The notes: a model not told the origin generated them from the sequence alone. Counted from the stretch's first letter, positions 34,451 to 46,620 are shown. The stretch is 64,000 bases of DNA from Branchiostoma floridae (GCF_000003815.2 NC_049984.1:15320158-15384157), one strand, 5' to 3'. A program made the numbers and translations.

Positions 34451-35519
34451 TTACTTTATAAAATTGCAACGACTTGAGGTTGCCGTACCAGCGAAATGGG
34501 AGTCATTAAACTTCTTCGGGTTTTATTATGTTTGCAAGATCACTGACAATCCACCAACACCGATAAGTAGAAACTATTACATACACAATGATAGCCAAAC
34601 TAAAACATATCTACAGAACGCATTTTAATAGATGGTGGCACACATTGCAAATTTGTCCAACAGCTAACATCACAGTCAAATATCACCCTTTTTCTCTCTG
34701 AGAAAATCTCTGAGAAATGTATACATTTTACAACCGTCAACTGCCTCAAGAAAAAAACATTAAACCTTACATAAACCTTACAGCGATAGAGGAAAAACCA
34801 ATAGATTTCTATCTTTAATGCTCTTGCAACATAATTCAATTTTATAGATTCATTAGATTAAATATACAAACTTAATGGGACAGTAGTAGTAACAGTTGCC
34901 TCCGTATGGAGGGTTTCGTTTTCGGTTTGCTTGTTTGCTAATATGTTCTTCTGTGTCCGTAATTACTTGAATACCTTGTCAGCAGAGTAATAATTGAATA
35001 ACAGAAAGTTACTGGAAAGATGGTGTCACTACACAAAGGTCAGAATTACGGTAGTGACCCGAAGTATCAGACATGACAGGTCAATGGGTCAATGGAAGAG
35101 ACTACTATTTCACGGGGAGGTATTGTTTCTGGTTTGTCTGATTGGGCTTTCGCACGTCTTCCATATACTTCTCACGTTCACTGTAGAGCGGATATATGCA
35201 CTTTTAATGATAACTGTATTTGCATGATTAATGAATCAAAGTTAAACAAGACAACTAGGTTAGAATACTGCACGAATTTGTGACATTTTCCAGGAAGACT
35301 TGCCGTGAGTTACTGTGAGTTTCAGGAAGAGTTACAGTTTTATCTATTGATTTCTACATCAGTCGATAGAACTGGACAGTGAAAAATTTTCTAGTCCTGT
35401 CAGAAGAGTGGCGGTTATTTATCAACATTGGAATATGACTTATCGCTGAACACCAGCAGCTATGTTGCGAAACAGCCGGATTAATCATTTGTTCGGCTAT
35501 ATTTACAAATGTACGGGAT

Positions 35520-35880
35520 CCATTCCATTCCAGACGGGGATCGCGCTGCAACCTCGGTGCGACCTCAGTGAGGCATTGACGTTAAAATTGGAATATCGTG
35601 CGAAACATACAATTATATAATTCAACCTCTACAACTGGATAAAAACTGATATTTACTGCCGGACACTTTGAGTGACACTCTTCTTAACGGGTCAATGGAA
35701 TAGTTTACCTGGATGTCTAATCTTCGTAAAGTGTCATGAAAATATGACTGCATGCATATGACTGAAAAGATTTTTTAAGCGTAAAATGCTTCTTTTCTGC
35801 TCAAATTTGTTGCGAGTTCCGCAAATAGCTCTCTCACAGCGAGGTTGCCACCCAATATATAGCTAGACTAGTGGAATGTG
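35520..35880. mobile_element. MITE family A-like, longer copy
   Basis: CATTCCATTCCAGACGGGGA at the left and CTAGACTAGTGGAATGTGG at the right; inner TGCAACCTCGGTGCGACC and CACAGCGAGGTTGCCACC are inverted. It is longer than the 230-255 bp copies, so it may hold an insertion. Confidence 0.5.
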
Positions 35881-36075
35881 GATATTGTCATGTCTGTCTG
35901 CTTGCAAAAGAAGAGCTTTGCAACAATGGTTGAGAGGGCAAAGAAGCACTGACAAGATCATATGACAAAACGTATTATTCTACGTTTGCTGTCTGAGAAC
36001 ATTCGGATTACAAAAGCGTTACGATCAAACACAAATCACACCATATTTCGCACTTCAACACACTCAACAACATAA

Positions 36076-37067
36076 CACGATGGTAAAATTTGGCCCTAAA
36101 ATTTCCAGACTTCTAGTTGGGGATTTAGAACACGAATCATATTCCATCTGACGTACTCGAACAGAACGCTGACGAGATCGAACAGAACGGGCGTTCTATT
36201 AGAGGTCACCCGCGGTCATCCACAGGTTGTTACAGTAAACACGCAGAAAACACCCTTGTTTTCCTGGGTGCCGTGCGTCAGAAGAAAAACAAACATTTTC
36301 GCAAATATAAAACGTTATCTGGCAAGCTTAGTTTTGCTGCCGCTACGTTTGGAATATGTGACATGTAACAAAGCTGATGGCGTCATTATTGGTGACCTTG
36401 AATATCACAACACTTGTTTACGGCGGTACCAATTACTCCATGTCCCTATCAGTGCGACTCGACATACGGCCAAACATGATATTTAAATCGCTTACAAAAC
36501 GCTTGCAAATCAACTCTTTGAGGACTTAAATTGTCGACAACTAATATCTCCAGGTTTGTGTCTTAGGGATTTTTGGAATATGGAGGCAATTTTGAATTAC
36601 GAGTTTTTGAGTGTGAAAAACATGATTTTTCGACCTTATCTTGGCTGTAAAAATAGTTCTGAGAACAAGTTCAAAAATCCCTAAGACAGAAAGTTTGATC
36701 AAACAATCATTACTCATATGATATAAAAGATTTGGATTTTCAGTCAAATTTAGGACCGATCTAAATATGGTATTTGTTTTTTTGTGCACTTAACACCCTT
36801 TCTGAATCAACCAACTTGGCATATTTCAGAAAACATTGAAACAAAACTGTGCAGCACACGTACAAGTTAAGATTTGACGTGTGCACACTGCCAATTTTCA
36901 TTTAATCTCGACGAAATACGTGTGAGAGGTTGCTTTTCTAACTATCACGATTTTGTAGAAGATGTTTCAGTCACCGTCAGCCCTCCGCGGGGACCGCGCG
37001 GGAGCTCCGGTAACCCGATACTCCACGTTCGAATGGAAACTTTTGGGCCAAATTTTACCATCGTGTA
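36076..37067. mobile_element. Dispersed ~1-kb TIR element, complete copy
   Basis: ACACGATGGTAAAATTTGGC at the left and GCCAAATTTTACCATCGTGT at the right: a terminal inverted repeat of about 22-25 bp. No transposase frame is visible, so it is non-autonomous. The right part includes a GC-rich stretch (CCTCCGCGGGGACCGCGCGG). Confidence 0.75.
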
Positions 37068-37284
37068 AATACTAGAACCATCGGATTATTTCAATTCTTC
37101 AAATGGGCTACCTAGCCCGAAAACGTTTTACATACTTCTTCACTGACCCGTATCACTCGTGAATAAGCTTAGCACATCTTTCATTTACAGTTTGTGAAAT
37201 ATTTACATGCTAATAGTTACACTGGTGCTTTATTAGTGCCATGAAGTCGCACTATGTACATGCTAGCAAATTGTGCGCTGAATT

Positions 37285-37622
37285 CCTAATTGTCATTGAG
37301 CAGTTGAACGTTTCTGCAAGCTTGGACCCAAACCATGGTATGTGTGAAAATAGCTGAAGAATATTTGAAACTAGAAAAGGATGGCAAGATGCTAATAGAA
37401 AATACTAACAAAACAAAAATAAGTAAAAAAAAAATCACAAAAATGTCACTAAATTCCTATTTGTCATTGAGCAGTTTAACGTTTCTGCAAGCTTGGACCC
37501 AAACCATGGTATGTGTGACAAAAGCTAAAGAATATTTCAAACCTGAAAAGAGCGACCAGATGCGGACATCCTAATAGAAATTACATACAAAACAAAAATA
37601 AGTACAAAATTCACAAAAATGT
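37285..37622. repeat. 170-bp tandem duplication
   Basis: GAACGTTTCTGCAAGCTTGG and CCCAAACCATGGTATGTGTG recur 170 bp apart; the following AAACAAAAATAAGTA is also repeated. Confidence 0.8.
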
Positions 37623-37740
37623 TGATGGCATAACTAAAGTGCTAGCAGGTATATATGTTATTACTTGTGATTAATGATCATAGCCAGCTATAAGCTTTCA
37701 CTTGAGATGTGACATTAATTTCAAACCCACTGCTCTCTAT

Positions 37741-38315
37741 AGTTTACCACTCTGAATTTTGTCAGCTTCGCAAGGGATTCTCCTGCAGTTTTGTCGGGAG
37801 TATGCTTCCAAGAAGCGACATGAAATCTACGAGTCTTTCGTGGAAAACATAAAGAGAGTCTTGGGCACGTCTTTCTGGTGTGAGACCGTCTCGAACCTCG
37901 GTCGCTGTGGTCGTGATGTTGGTAGTCTGTGCTCCGTGTTGTTGTCGTGTTGTAGGCGGTTATTTCTTCCTGTCTCCCGTCGCTGTCTCTACTTCTTCTC
38001 GGCGATGCTGTCGAACTGGGCGCCGAAGGTTCGTCGACTTCGATGCCTTGGGTGATTTTTAGACTAGCCTGTTCACTTTGAGGATTGTCCTTGCTGCTTT
38101 CGGTTGTAGTCGGCTCCATTTGCGGGCTCCACCTCACGCCTCCCCGCCTACGGACTCTGGACGGGCGGCTTGAGGTCTTGTTGTCCCCACCGGGTGGTTT
38201 ACCGGGGAACGTCATCTTGGCCATCGGTCTTCGGAACAGGGAGAAGGCGAGGCTGTTCAGCTCTGTATCGCCGACCTGTTGCCGAGGTATCGATGATAGG
38301 GATGTCTGAGCCGTC
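37741..38315 (-). CDS. Candidate coding exon, Ser/Thr/Arg-rich, unknown
   Basis: A very good acceptor (TTGTGTTTCAG|G at 38316) opens a frame of nearly 200 residues with GC-rich third positions. The first two thirds are hydrophilic and rich in S, T, P and R (for example MTFPGKPPGGDNK and QMEPTTTESSKDNPQ), so probably disordered. Near 37890 the shifted frame reads EVRDGLTPERRAQ...LYVFHERLVDFMSLLG, which looks more protein-like than the main frame there. Either the exon ends earlier, or there is a one-base frameshift or sequence error. A weak donor (GTGGTAAAC) lies near 37746. No known domain is visible. It could be a real lineage-specific gene or a decayed transposon Gag-like ORF. Confidence 0.35.
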
Positions 38316-38469
38316 CTGAAACACAACAAAAACCCCTTCTTGGTTATTTCTTGAAGTGGTAGACGCGACAGATCATTCAAAATCAAAAGTATGACATTTC
38401 CATGAAGTTTAGACATCTAGGTACCTAATAAGTGTATCTAATGCAAAAGAAAGCAAATTTAAATTGAAA

Positions 38470-38700
38470 GTTCATCTGTGTTGGTAGAAGTCATTTTTGA
38501 ACTAGTTCAACTGTAATAACCAACACAGAAATTGGACTTACCCAAATGTTCAACTGAACAGCACCAGTCTTTGTCAAAAAATGACAGTCTTTCATTGACA
38601 AACATTGGTGCTGTTCCAGTCGAAAATTTGTGTGAGTCCAATTTTTGTCTTGGATATTATTCCAGTTGAACTAGTTCAACAAAGCAAAGTTTATTATCCT
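38470..38700. repeat. Fragment of the 630-bp repeat, with hairpin
   Basis: CATCTGTGTTGGTAGAAGTC, then ACAGCACCAGTCTTTGTCAA inverted against TTGACAAACATTGGTGCTGT at 38553-38612, forming a roughly 25-bp stem with a short loop. Confidence 0.65.
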
Positions 38701-41139
38701 TTTTTTTATATAATGCTAAGCTCAGTTCAGGTCAGAGACTCATTTACATTTATGTACTGGTTTTATTACCACTTTGAAACCTATTTAATCTATCTAGTTT
38801 AGAGTCTCACTGCACATTCACAGCACACTGATGAAAGACATTGGATTCTGTCTGAAATGCCTGACTCTGTTAGAGATCCAGCTTTCCAATTTTTTGATCT
38901 ATTCTGTATAATACATCAAGGACAGTGTTAATTTTGATCCGATCGAAGTCATATGGCTGACTTTTCTTTGATACTTGAGCTTCCTTATGTCCTAGCAATT
39001 CTCGGACATCTTAGATTCTCTACTTCACACTTACGTGTCACTAAAGGAAATAGTATTTATTAATAATTTATATGATTGGCGTGAAAATATATATCCAGCG
39101 AGAAAAGTGCACTTTTGAAAACAATTCAATACATTTGACATACACCCGAAAATGAAAGTTATAAATATCCTATTGCTGACAATATACGGCATTTGCTCAT
39201 AAACATTGCCGTCATAATCATTCAATTCCGTACGGTTGACAAAGCACCACTACCGAAAGAACTCCGCTAAGTCGAAGGCCGATTCACCGTTAAGATTGAT
39301 CTCCTTGGCCAGTGGATTGAATAACAATCATGTGAATGGAAGTCTATAACTTCGTATGCTTGTGAGGGGTGATCAATAAGTTCACGGCCTCACCAAGAAT
39401 TAAGGTGCGCAACTCAAATTTCCGGGCATAATTATTAAGTATAAATCATTTCTATGAATGCCTACCAAATTTCAAATCATTGTTCTTTGCACGGACACCC
39501 AGTAACGTTAGGTGAGGGAGAAGATAAAAACATGAGTGATTGAGCTGAGTCGTGCTGCTGAGCACCTCAAAGTCAGCGACTTCCTTCTTTCTAGGTGAAA
39601 CACGAAAGAAATCCTTTGTCAATGTCTTCGTAGACGTCATAGCATGAGGAAACCGATCTACAGATCTGATAACAGTTCACTGTTGTATTTCTCGCCTACA
39701 ATAACTGGTTTTCAAAGAATGTTGAAAGTAATGACTATAATGATTTGAAATTTGGTGAATATTAATAAACTGTTTCATACCATGAGGCAATGTGCCAAAA
39801 AAGTTGCATTGCGAACCTTATAGTATCTGGATGAGGCCGTAAACGTATTAGCTCCTATCTTAAGATGTTTTCGGCAAAGCAGTGCTCGTGTATGTTTAAG
39901 AATGGGAAGCACTCTGCCCAGTCCGACCTCCTCCTGGGACCGTAATTGCAGAGACGATGTGCTAACATTCATGCCTCCATCTGTCTTTCATTTACCCTTC
40001 AAACCTCAATGAAGCCTGGCTTCAACGTTTATTGAACCAACATGACGTAATGCTACAGTCTCATTTGCATAGGAGCCTACATGAAGTGTATACTATGTAG
40101 CCCTGGCCAGGCTCTGTTGGGGAGCCACATGGACTTGCCCCCTTGGGCTGTCGATCATACCAGGGGTACCTCTTGGTGTTTTTACGGGTAGGTCACGAAG
40201 TCGCTGGGTCCGGGTTGCTTTTAACGGTGAGTAAAAAACAAGGGCCCGGCCCTGCCCCCAAAATAGCCCGCTCGCCGGAGGGATGTCGCACGGGGACACG
40301 CGTACGTAGGGATCACGCCAAAAAGTAAGCCAGTAAACTACCGGTACCCAGAGGGACCCCTTATTCCAACGGGACTGTAGAATAATAGCACCGAGAAGGC
40401 CGTGGACAAAATGTTGTGTGTTCCGGCTACCAAACCGACCCTAGCATGAGCTTGAGTTCGTTAGCAAGCTAAGGAATATAAGATATTCTCTTCTAAGTGA
40501 TAGAATTGAAAACAGACTACTTGTATTTCACACTCTATCAACAGGCTAAAATGTTGACAGTTAATGTAAGAATGCATATTACTAGTATACGTCGTAGTAT
40601 TTTGTTCATTTTATTGATACATTTGTGCTTATACAATATATTTTGCATAATTACAGTATAATGTTTAGAATACCAATACCCTGATGCATTTCAAACGTTT
40701 CCCATCTACCGACCTAACCTGAAAACACAACATTTCTTTTCATAGGCCTATGACTATGAAAAAAACGTATCTATCATAATTATGTAACGTTACATTGTAG
40801 ATCCTGATCTACGACAATTAGACATCATTTATGGTTGACATTTCCTGAACCAATTCCCTTCTTCCACAACCATGAACAGCATTTGGAACAATTCCAAGAC
40901 AAACATTTTATTTCAACTTACTCAATGTCACCTTCAGATGACATTTTCCTCGAGAAAACCCAATTTCCATACACGGATAGACGAGAAAATCAATGCATCA
41001 TTACAGCATGATTTAGTTTGAAACATAAAATGGCAATACATGTAGTCGAAACAGTAAAAATTTGATCTTGTTTCCCATTTTTTTTCTATTTGCTTTTGGA
41101 CAGACAAGGACAATGTGGCACTGCACTCAAGTTTTGTAA
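38701..41139. other. Intergenic, no gene seen
   Basis: 40080-40370 is GC- and CpG-rich compared with its surroundings, with no open frame of interest. 40560-40830 is very AT-rich. Confidence 0.45.
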
Positions 41140-41318
41140 CTTATATCAACAGTGCCACATACACGGTACCCATTTTTACACCTGGGTGAAGTGTGGAAAG
41201 TCGTGTAAAGTGCCTTTCCCAAGGGCACAACGTCGGGGGCATGGCGGGGATCGAACTCAGAACGTCTAGATTCCGAGCCGAACGCTCTACCAGTTACGCC
41301 ACGCCCGACGCCACAATT
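41140..41318 (-). mobile_element. tRNA-derived SINE
   Basis: On the minus strand: GGCGTGGCGTAACTGGTAGA (A box region), then GAGTTCGATCCCC (B box), then the body TGTGCCCTTGGGAAAGGCAC and CCCAGGTGTAAAAATGGGTA. Head and body are both intact, making this the best copy of the family in the window. Confidence 0.75.
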
Positions 41319-41527
41319 GTTTCCCATTGCTTTAGTTCACTACCTGAAGTTGTCCAAAAGTTATTCGTTTCAAATTCCAGAACAGTAGTAGGTATACACT
41401 TCGGAAGCAGTTTCGCCTACACAGGACCTTCGTCTCTACCCCCATAGGCATAAATTTGTGATATAACCGTGTTATGGATACACTAGATGAAGCCAATAGG
41501 TTTAGCGTAGGTGTTAACGATCTCTTT

Positions 41528-41590
41528 ATACCCCCCCCCCCCCCCTTCCACTAGGACGGCGCGGTCTCACTGAGAACGGAGCGTGATCAC
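41528..41590. mobile_element. MITE family A, solo end beside poly-C
   Basis: A run of about 17 C leads into CTTCCACTAGGACGGCGCGG. The rest of the element is absent. Confidence 0.4.
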
Positions 41591-42061
41591 AGGGGAGTTG
41601 AAAAGAGACCTTTTTACGACTCTGTCACGTAATCATTCTGTACAAAAGGTGTCCAGGATTTCCTTCCTGACTGGATACCAAAAGGTCTGTTGGATCATTG
41701 CCGTCTTTTTGATAAGGGATGGTTGATGGAGCATGAGTACAAAGGTGCTCATTACGAACTGATGACGTAAGGGAACAAACGTCATACGAAATCCCTTTGA
41801 ATGGCATTTGGGGATGCATGGGATGTTCATGTAAATGCCATGAAGACCGTGGGAGCACACAACTTGTTCCACTTATTTTTACAGTGTACCACGGGGAAAC
41901 GAAAACTGTGGACCAAGCCGGTTACTAACTTTCACAGTTAGATCCAGAAAAAAATGGTGTATTAGGCAAAGGTGAAATCCCATAGCTTTTTTGAGGCCAG
42001 ATAGAGTTACAGTGGGTTTTTGATGCACGGCTTTGGAAGGCAGATCCTATTCTTCTTCTTC

Positions 42062-42430
42062 CACCTTCTGTTATCTTGCGGCCAACCGAAGTGACTTGAA
42101 CACTAGGGTGGAGTAAGGAAAATAGCATCAAGTGCCTTTCCCAATGACATGGCGTCTAAGGGCGCGGTCACATAGGTCGTGTGATCATCGTACGATTTTG
42201 GTGCCATAGGATTTTCAATCTGGCCGTGACAGAACCAACCACCGATGGATCCAAAACAGCATTTTGTGTACCAAGATAATTGGACTTTGCAGGAGACGTA
42301 CATTTTTGTCCTCCAAAATTTCCGAAGTTAGCGATCGTACGGCGATCGAACGACCTCTGTGACCTAGTCAGGAATCGAACCCGCCACCTGTCGATCCCGT
42401 GTATGATAGCCTAACCACTCGGGCATTGAC
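42062..42430 (-). mobile_element. tRNA-derived SINE split by a MITE
   Basis: The minus-strand head at 42430-42367 is GCCCGAGTGGTTAGG ... GGTTCGATTCC, with a perfect B box and a Leu/Ser-like A-box region. The body (GGGAAAGGCACTT ... ACTCCACCCTAGTG) resumes at 42140-42062. The intervening 42158-42366 is an inserted palindromic element. Confidence 0.6.
42158..42366. mobile_element. Palindromic MITE family C, copy 1
   Basis: GGTCACATAGGTCGTGTGAT near the left and GATCGAACGACCTCTGTGAC at the right. The centre holds CGATGGATCCAAAACAGCAT. It is inserted in a SINE. Confidence 0.65.
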
Positions 42431-43879
42431 GTGACGCAGCACACGTTGACAATACAATAAAGTATTCCGCACGCAGCAAACTTGCTTGCGTACGTGTTAT
42501 TCCACTGTACGATATCTACGTGATGGATGTTTGGTTCCTCTCCAACGGAACTCTCCTGATGATTGTACAACCTTTCCGCCGCCAAACACCACATGAGCGA
42601 TCACTCCGCTCCACGCAAAAGGTCGCAAGGTGGACGTTTTTGTACCAGACCTTGTGAAAAGTTGGACGCCAAGATGATGTCAGCTACCACTTTGAAGCTA
42701 TTTTTCAAATTCGTATCTTTCTTCACACAGCATTAGCAGCAGCCCCTAGAGCTAGAACGTTGCCAGTGCACACTGAGGAACACATTGAGTTGACATTGAC
42801 ATTTCTGTCTCTGTACTTGCAACAGTCCCACTACGTAGTTTGTTTCACAGTTGAAGGTAGAAAAGGTCTTGTGTTGTCAAGTATTTTCCACGGTAGACCG
42901 CATTGTAGATTTGCTTTTAAATGTATCTCATCGGACTACGCCGAATTGCGCAAAACATTCGAAGACTGGTGCAGTGTGTCGTATGAAATTGCGACTGTTC
43001 TCATACATAAAATTTCACAATTGTAAAATGGGATATGGAACAGGGAATTCTGGAACACTGGAGCAGTCCAGGGAGATATACCCGCTTAACCAAAAAGTTT
43101 CCGCTGTGTCTATCACCTCCGCTTAGAGTAGGGCATCATCCATCAATTCAGGAAACACGACCCTCTCCGACCTTTCCTCAAAGGAACCTTAAAAGGGTTC
43201 AAAGATGCATGAAAGGTTTCGACCTCTTCCTTACGAATAAGACTCTTTTACCAAAGTTAATTTGTATCTCAGTATTGAGGTTTTTGTCAGGTTTAACTAC
43301 TTCGCCTCTCTCAAATACAGGCCTTCGCACTATAGATCTTAGATATCACGCTTCAATGTATGTAAGCATTTTTACCACCTAACCCGAGTTGGGAACGTTG
43401 TAATGCTATTTTTCAGGCAAGGCTATGTAGGGATATATCCCCTTTGATTACTTGCCGGTTTACTACATTGGTGACGAAGTTCAATCATGCAAATCTTATT
43501 GATATAATTCAAGATTGGTGCAGCAATTAATGAACTTTCGGCGATAGCAATAAGGTTGGTAGCCGCCTTTCAATTTTCCTAAACACATTTAGATGGTTCA
43601 AATACGCTGTGAGATAGGTTTTAGCGTCTACAGATACTTGTAGTGGGAAACTGCAAAGTGAATCGCGGTTGCACTAGATGTATTTGCGCTTCAGAAATCG
43701 TTATGAATATTATGGTAGCAGGTGGCGAATCAAAATTAATATGGTAGAAATGATTTGGCAAAATGACACCTATGATTTGGCAAAATATGACCTAGTGCAG
43801 TCAACTCGAGTCTCGACAACCACACAAGGGACTGAGACTACGTTTCACGTAAATTGGTTGGAGAAAATCATAAACAGGT
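42431..43879. other. Intergenic, unassigned frames
   Basis: A frame at 42760-43026 is fairly protein-like (EDWCSVSYEIATVLI) but has no ATG, splice site or motif I recognise. Confidence 0.35.
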
Positions 43880-44130
43880 GCAATGGCCAAGTGGGTAGAG
43901 CGTTCGCCTTGCATTCGATAGGTCGTGAGTTCGATCCCCGTCCAAGTCGTATCAAACACTCTAAAATAAAAATGAACATGCTGATTTCAGATTCTGCTTC
44001 GCACTCAGCATGTAGGAAAGGGTACGAGTATATGGTCGGACACACACCGCTACCAGTAGACTAGCCCCAGTGGACTAGTTGTAGTGATTGCACAACGTTG
44101 TGTAGCCCAAGGGAGACATGGGCTCTTACA
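43880..44130 (+). mobile_element. tRNA-derived SINE, second body type
   Basis: The plus-strand head is GGCCAAGTGGGTAGAGCG (A box) and GAGTTCGATCCCC (B box), with good tRNA-like spacing. The body differs from the other SINEs: it holds TTCTGCTTCGCACTCAGCAT and ends near GTAGCCCAAGGGAGACATGG. Probably a second SINE family. Confidence 0.7.
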
Positions 44131-44337
44131 ACCACACAAAGTGGGGATTCTCAGAGTTGCACAGCAGAAAATGGATAGCCATGACACCCCGTGACAGAAA
44201 AAAACAACTCCTGGGTTCGACTCAAGGCAGGGGTAACAGACATAACACTAACACAGTAAAACATCACTGGACAGGGCATGGTAGCGTGGCACAAGACAAC
44301 TGGTGGACAATAAGAGTCACTGAGAAAAGGTGGACTC

Positions 44338-44562
44338 TCACTGCACTTGTGGCACCGGTGCGGCACTGCGTGGTTCGTTCACTGCGGCACTGTTTTGTTA
44401 TTTTCGCGATTTTTGATAATTTGGGTATTACGTAATACGTGAAGGTATGACTTAAAAGACAAAAAACGAAAGAAAATTCGTTCTTTATCTCTGAAATTCG
44501 TTAAATCATCTACGAACCACGCATTGCCGCATTGATGCCACAAGTGCATTGAGATACCACCT
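44338..44562. mobile_element. MITE family B copy
   Basis: AGGTGGACTCTCACTGCACT at the left and AAGTGCATTGAGATACCACC at the right; the core GAAAATTCGTTCTTTATCTC is present. Confidence 0.7.
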
Positions 44563-45398
44563 TTTGTGGACATAGAGAGAGCGGAGGAGACAAAGAGGGC
44601 GTTTGTGTATAAGATGGAGGAACAATCTACAGAAACAACTGGGCCCCACATGGCTAAACAGTGCGAGAATAAGAAAATACTATAGTCAGTCAAGGGGGTG
44701 GTTCTTCTTTAGGGGTGAAGACATCCCGGCATGAGTGTGGCCCAAGGGCTATCAAAACGAAGGCAGGCACCGCCCTATTCACCATCTGGTGTGGGAAGAA
44801 TGGAGCAATCATCATTAATGATAGTTGTTGATTTGGGTATGAATGTTTCGTATAGTGACTACTAATAGTAGTTGCTTTTGGGTACGCCATTTGGATAGCA
44901 GAGGGACTGAACTATGTAAAAATGGACAGAACTGTTTTATGTGGCTTCTGACTGGAGGCTGTTCGACCGTGTGAATGTATATGGTTTTTGTATATAACTA
45001 CCTTAAGAAATATAAATGTAACAATCTACGCACAATATCGAAAAGCTGCAATAAAATAAGCATATCTCCTCCAACTGAAAGAGTGACTTGCAGCAACGTG
45101 TAATCACAAGCAATAAGGTTATTCCAGACTGCATCGTCAAACTTATTACACGTCTACCATTTTAAGGTAGTCGTGTTGGATTGTCACTTCAACTGGCATA
45201 TATATAAGATAAATGGCTAGCTTACACCAGACACTGCCGAAGGCTCACATAGATCAAAGACCAAATGTACCTTCGACGTCTTTCCATTTCGTACCATATT
45301 CTATGGTTGAGTGTGCATCATGATATCGCTACGTAATAAAATCCAATTGGTTCGACCATTTTCAGTAGTGCTTTCGCAGCTATTACTCATGTATGTGC

Positions 45399-45604
45399 AT
45401 CTTTATCCGTGGGATAACCTATATCCGTTATTTAAGAAAAAGCAAGGGATATCAGTTCAACGGACGGTGGTTTAAAGTTGCAATCATTTAATATCACGGT
45501 TTGAAACCGCCTTCCGTCGGTTTGATATAGCTAATACCATGTTTTCAAACACAACGAACATATTAGGTTACTCCGCCACGGGTATAAGAAAAAGGTGAAC
45601 TAGC
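45399..45604. mobile_element. MITE family E, copy 3
   Basis: CTTTATCCGTGGGATAACCT at the left and AAAAAGGTGAACTAGCG at the right; the inner inverted repeat around CAACGGACGGTGG / CCTTCCGTCGG is still readable. Confidence 0.65.
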
Positions 45605-45619
45605 GTTGACAGGAAGCTC

Positions 45620-45801
45620 TTATGAAAAATAAAACCAAACGACTAAAAGAATTAGAATCTCCAGACGCTCTTTTGTGATTCGTTTCAAAGGTTTTACACC
45701 CCACAAATCCTTCTCCTTATACCGGAAAGTACGTCTGTTCCCATATATATTGCCCGCTGTTAGAATCCCGCTGTGTCTACTAAACCAGGCGATTCTGAGA
45801 G
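45620..45801 (-). CDS. Candidate terminal exon following 45896-45958
   Basis: The acceptor GCGCTTTATTTTACAG|CT matches the phase-1 end of the upstream 63-bp exon. The joined frame continues LRIAWFSRHSGILTAGN, then a basic stretch (RRTFRYKEKDLW), a hydrophobic run near the end (LEILILLVVWFYFS) and TAA at 45622-45620. The Cys in the upstream exon followed by AWF..GILTAGN and ..F.YKE.DLW is reminiscent of an Ig V-set framework, but the second cysteine motif is missing. The call is a suggestion only; it may be a degenerate or truncated Ig-type exon. A MITE ends 15 bp downstream. Confidence 0.36.
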
Positions 45802-45895
45802 CTGTAAAATAAAGCGCCTGGCCTTTACCCAAAGGACAAACGGATTATCTGCCTATCAACCACAATAAGGAACATAAGCGTGAGTAATTTCTTAC

Positions 45896-45958
45896 CTTCT
45901 GGTAGATTTCCGAGAGGCGTTACTAGAGTAGGGCAGGCAGACTCTACGAAATCCCTTT
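45896..45958 (-). CDS. Candidate 63-bp internal exon, phase 1-1
   Basis: Excellent acceptor (CTTCCTGTTTTTCCAG) and donor (AGAAG|GTAAGA) bound 63 bases. Only one frame is open, reading RDFVESACPTLVTPLGNLPE. Two bases complete an incoming codon and one base is left over, so both ends are phase 1. The next candidate exon (45801-45620) also begins in phase 1, and the intervening intron is 94 bp. Phase 1-1 exons are typical of extracellular modules such as Ig domains. A MITE lies 50 bp upstream at 46009-46247. No preceding exon was found. Confidence 0.38.
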
Positions 45959-46008
45959 CTGGAAAAACAGGAAGCAGTGGTTTAGTAAAGTGACGTACAG
46001 GTGCACTC

Positions 46009-46247
46009 TCACTGCACTTGCGTCAAGCTTGCGTCACTGTTTCGGGGTTCGTTCACTGCGTCACTGTTTTGTTATTTTCTCCGATTATTTATAATTCAGA
46101 TATTGCGTAATACGTAAAATTATGACTTAGACGACGATAAAATACACAAAAAGTAAGAAAATTCGTTCTTTATCTCTGAAATTCGTTGAGTATCTTTCGA
46201 ATCCCGCAGTGACGCAAGCGTCACGCAAGTGCAGTGAGAGTGCACCT
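46009..46247. mobile_element. MITE family B copy beside candidate exons
   Basis: AGGTGCACTCTCACTGCACT at the left, AAGTGCAGTGAGAGTGCACC at the right: a nearly perfect 50-bp terminal inverted repeat. It is 50 bp upstream of the candidate exon at 45958. Confidence 0.75.
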
Positions 46248-46569
46248 TTAGAGTAGTGTTGGTGTATTACATGCTACTTAACACCGGTGGTATGGGTAAA
46301 AGGGTTGCCATTTTAGATAACCTGTAAACTAAATGTACGTGTGCTCAACTTACTTTCTTTAAGATTACTTAGAGCACCTTTCAGACATGGATAGATTTAT
46401 CTTGAAACTGAAAGCACCCAGCTTAACGGTCTAGAACATTACCTTAAATAGTTTAGGAATAGGAACAAGGAAATAGGAACAAGAAAACAACACTTCACCT
46501 AAATAAGAACAAGAAAACAACACTTAATTGCCTGAAGGCGGATGTAGTCAACTTACATAATAATAATCA

Positions 46570-46620
46570 TCGCTAAAAAGGTTATGTTTTGGGTAGCGTT
46601 TGTATGTTTGTATGTATGTT

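Larger units (their letters stand above)
32378..36075. other. Intergenic with MITEs
   Basis: Outside the MITEs and duplication listed separately, only short frames are present (for example at 32972 and 34410), without splice support. Confidence 0.45.

Noticed and set aside
38525-38545. Minus-strand donor GG|GTAAGT upstream of the 37.7-38.3 kb exon
   Set aside because: It lies in a copy of the 630-bp repeat where the same bases recur (for example 63069), so it is probably coincidental.
42364-42430. Possible tRNA gene (perfect B box)
   Set aside because: Acceptor and anticodon stems do not close and SINE body sequence follows; treated as a SINE head.
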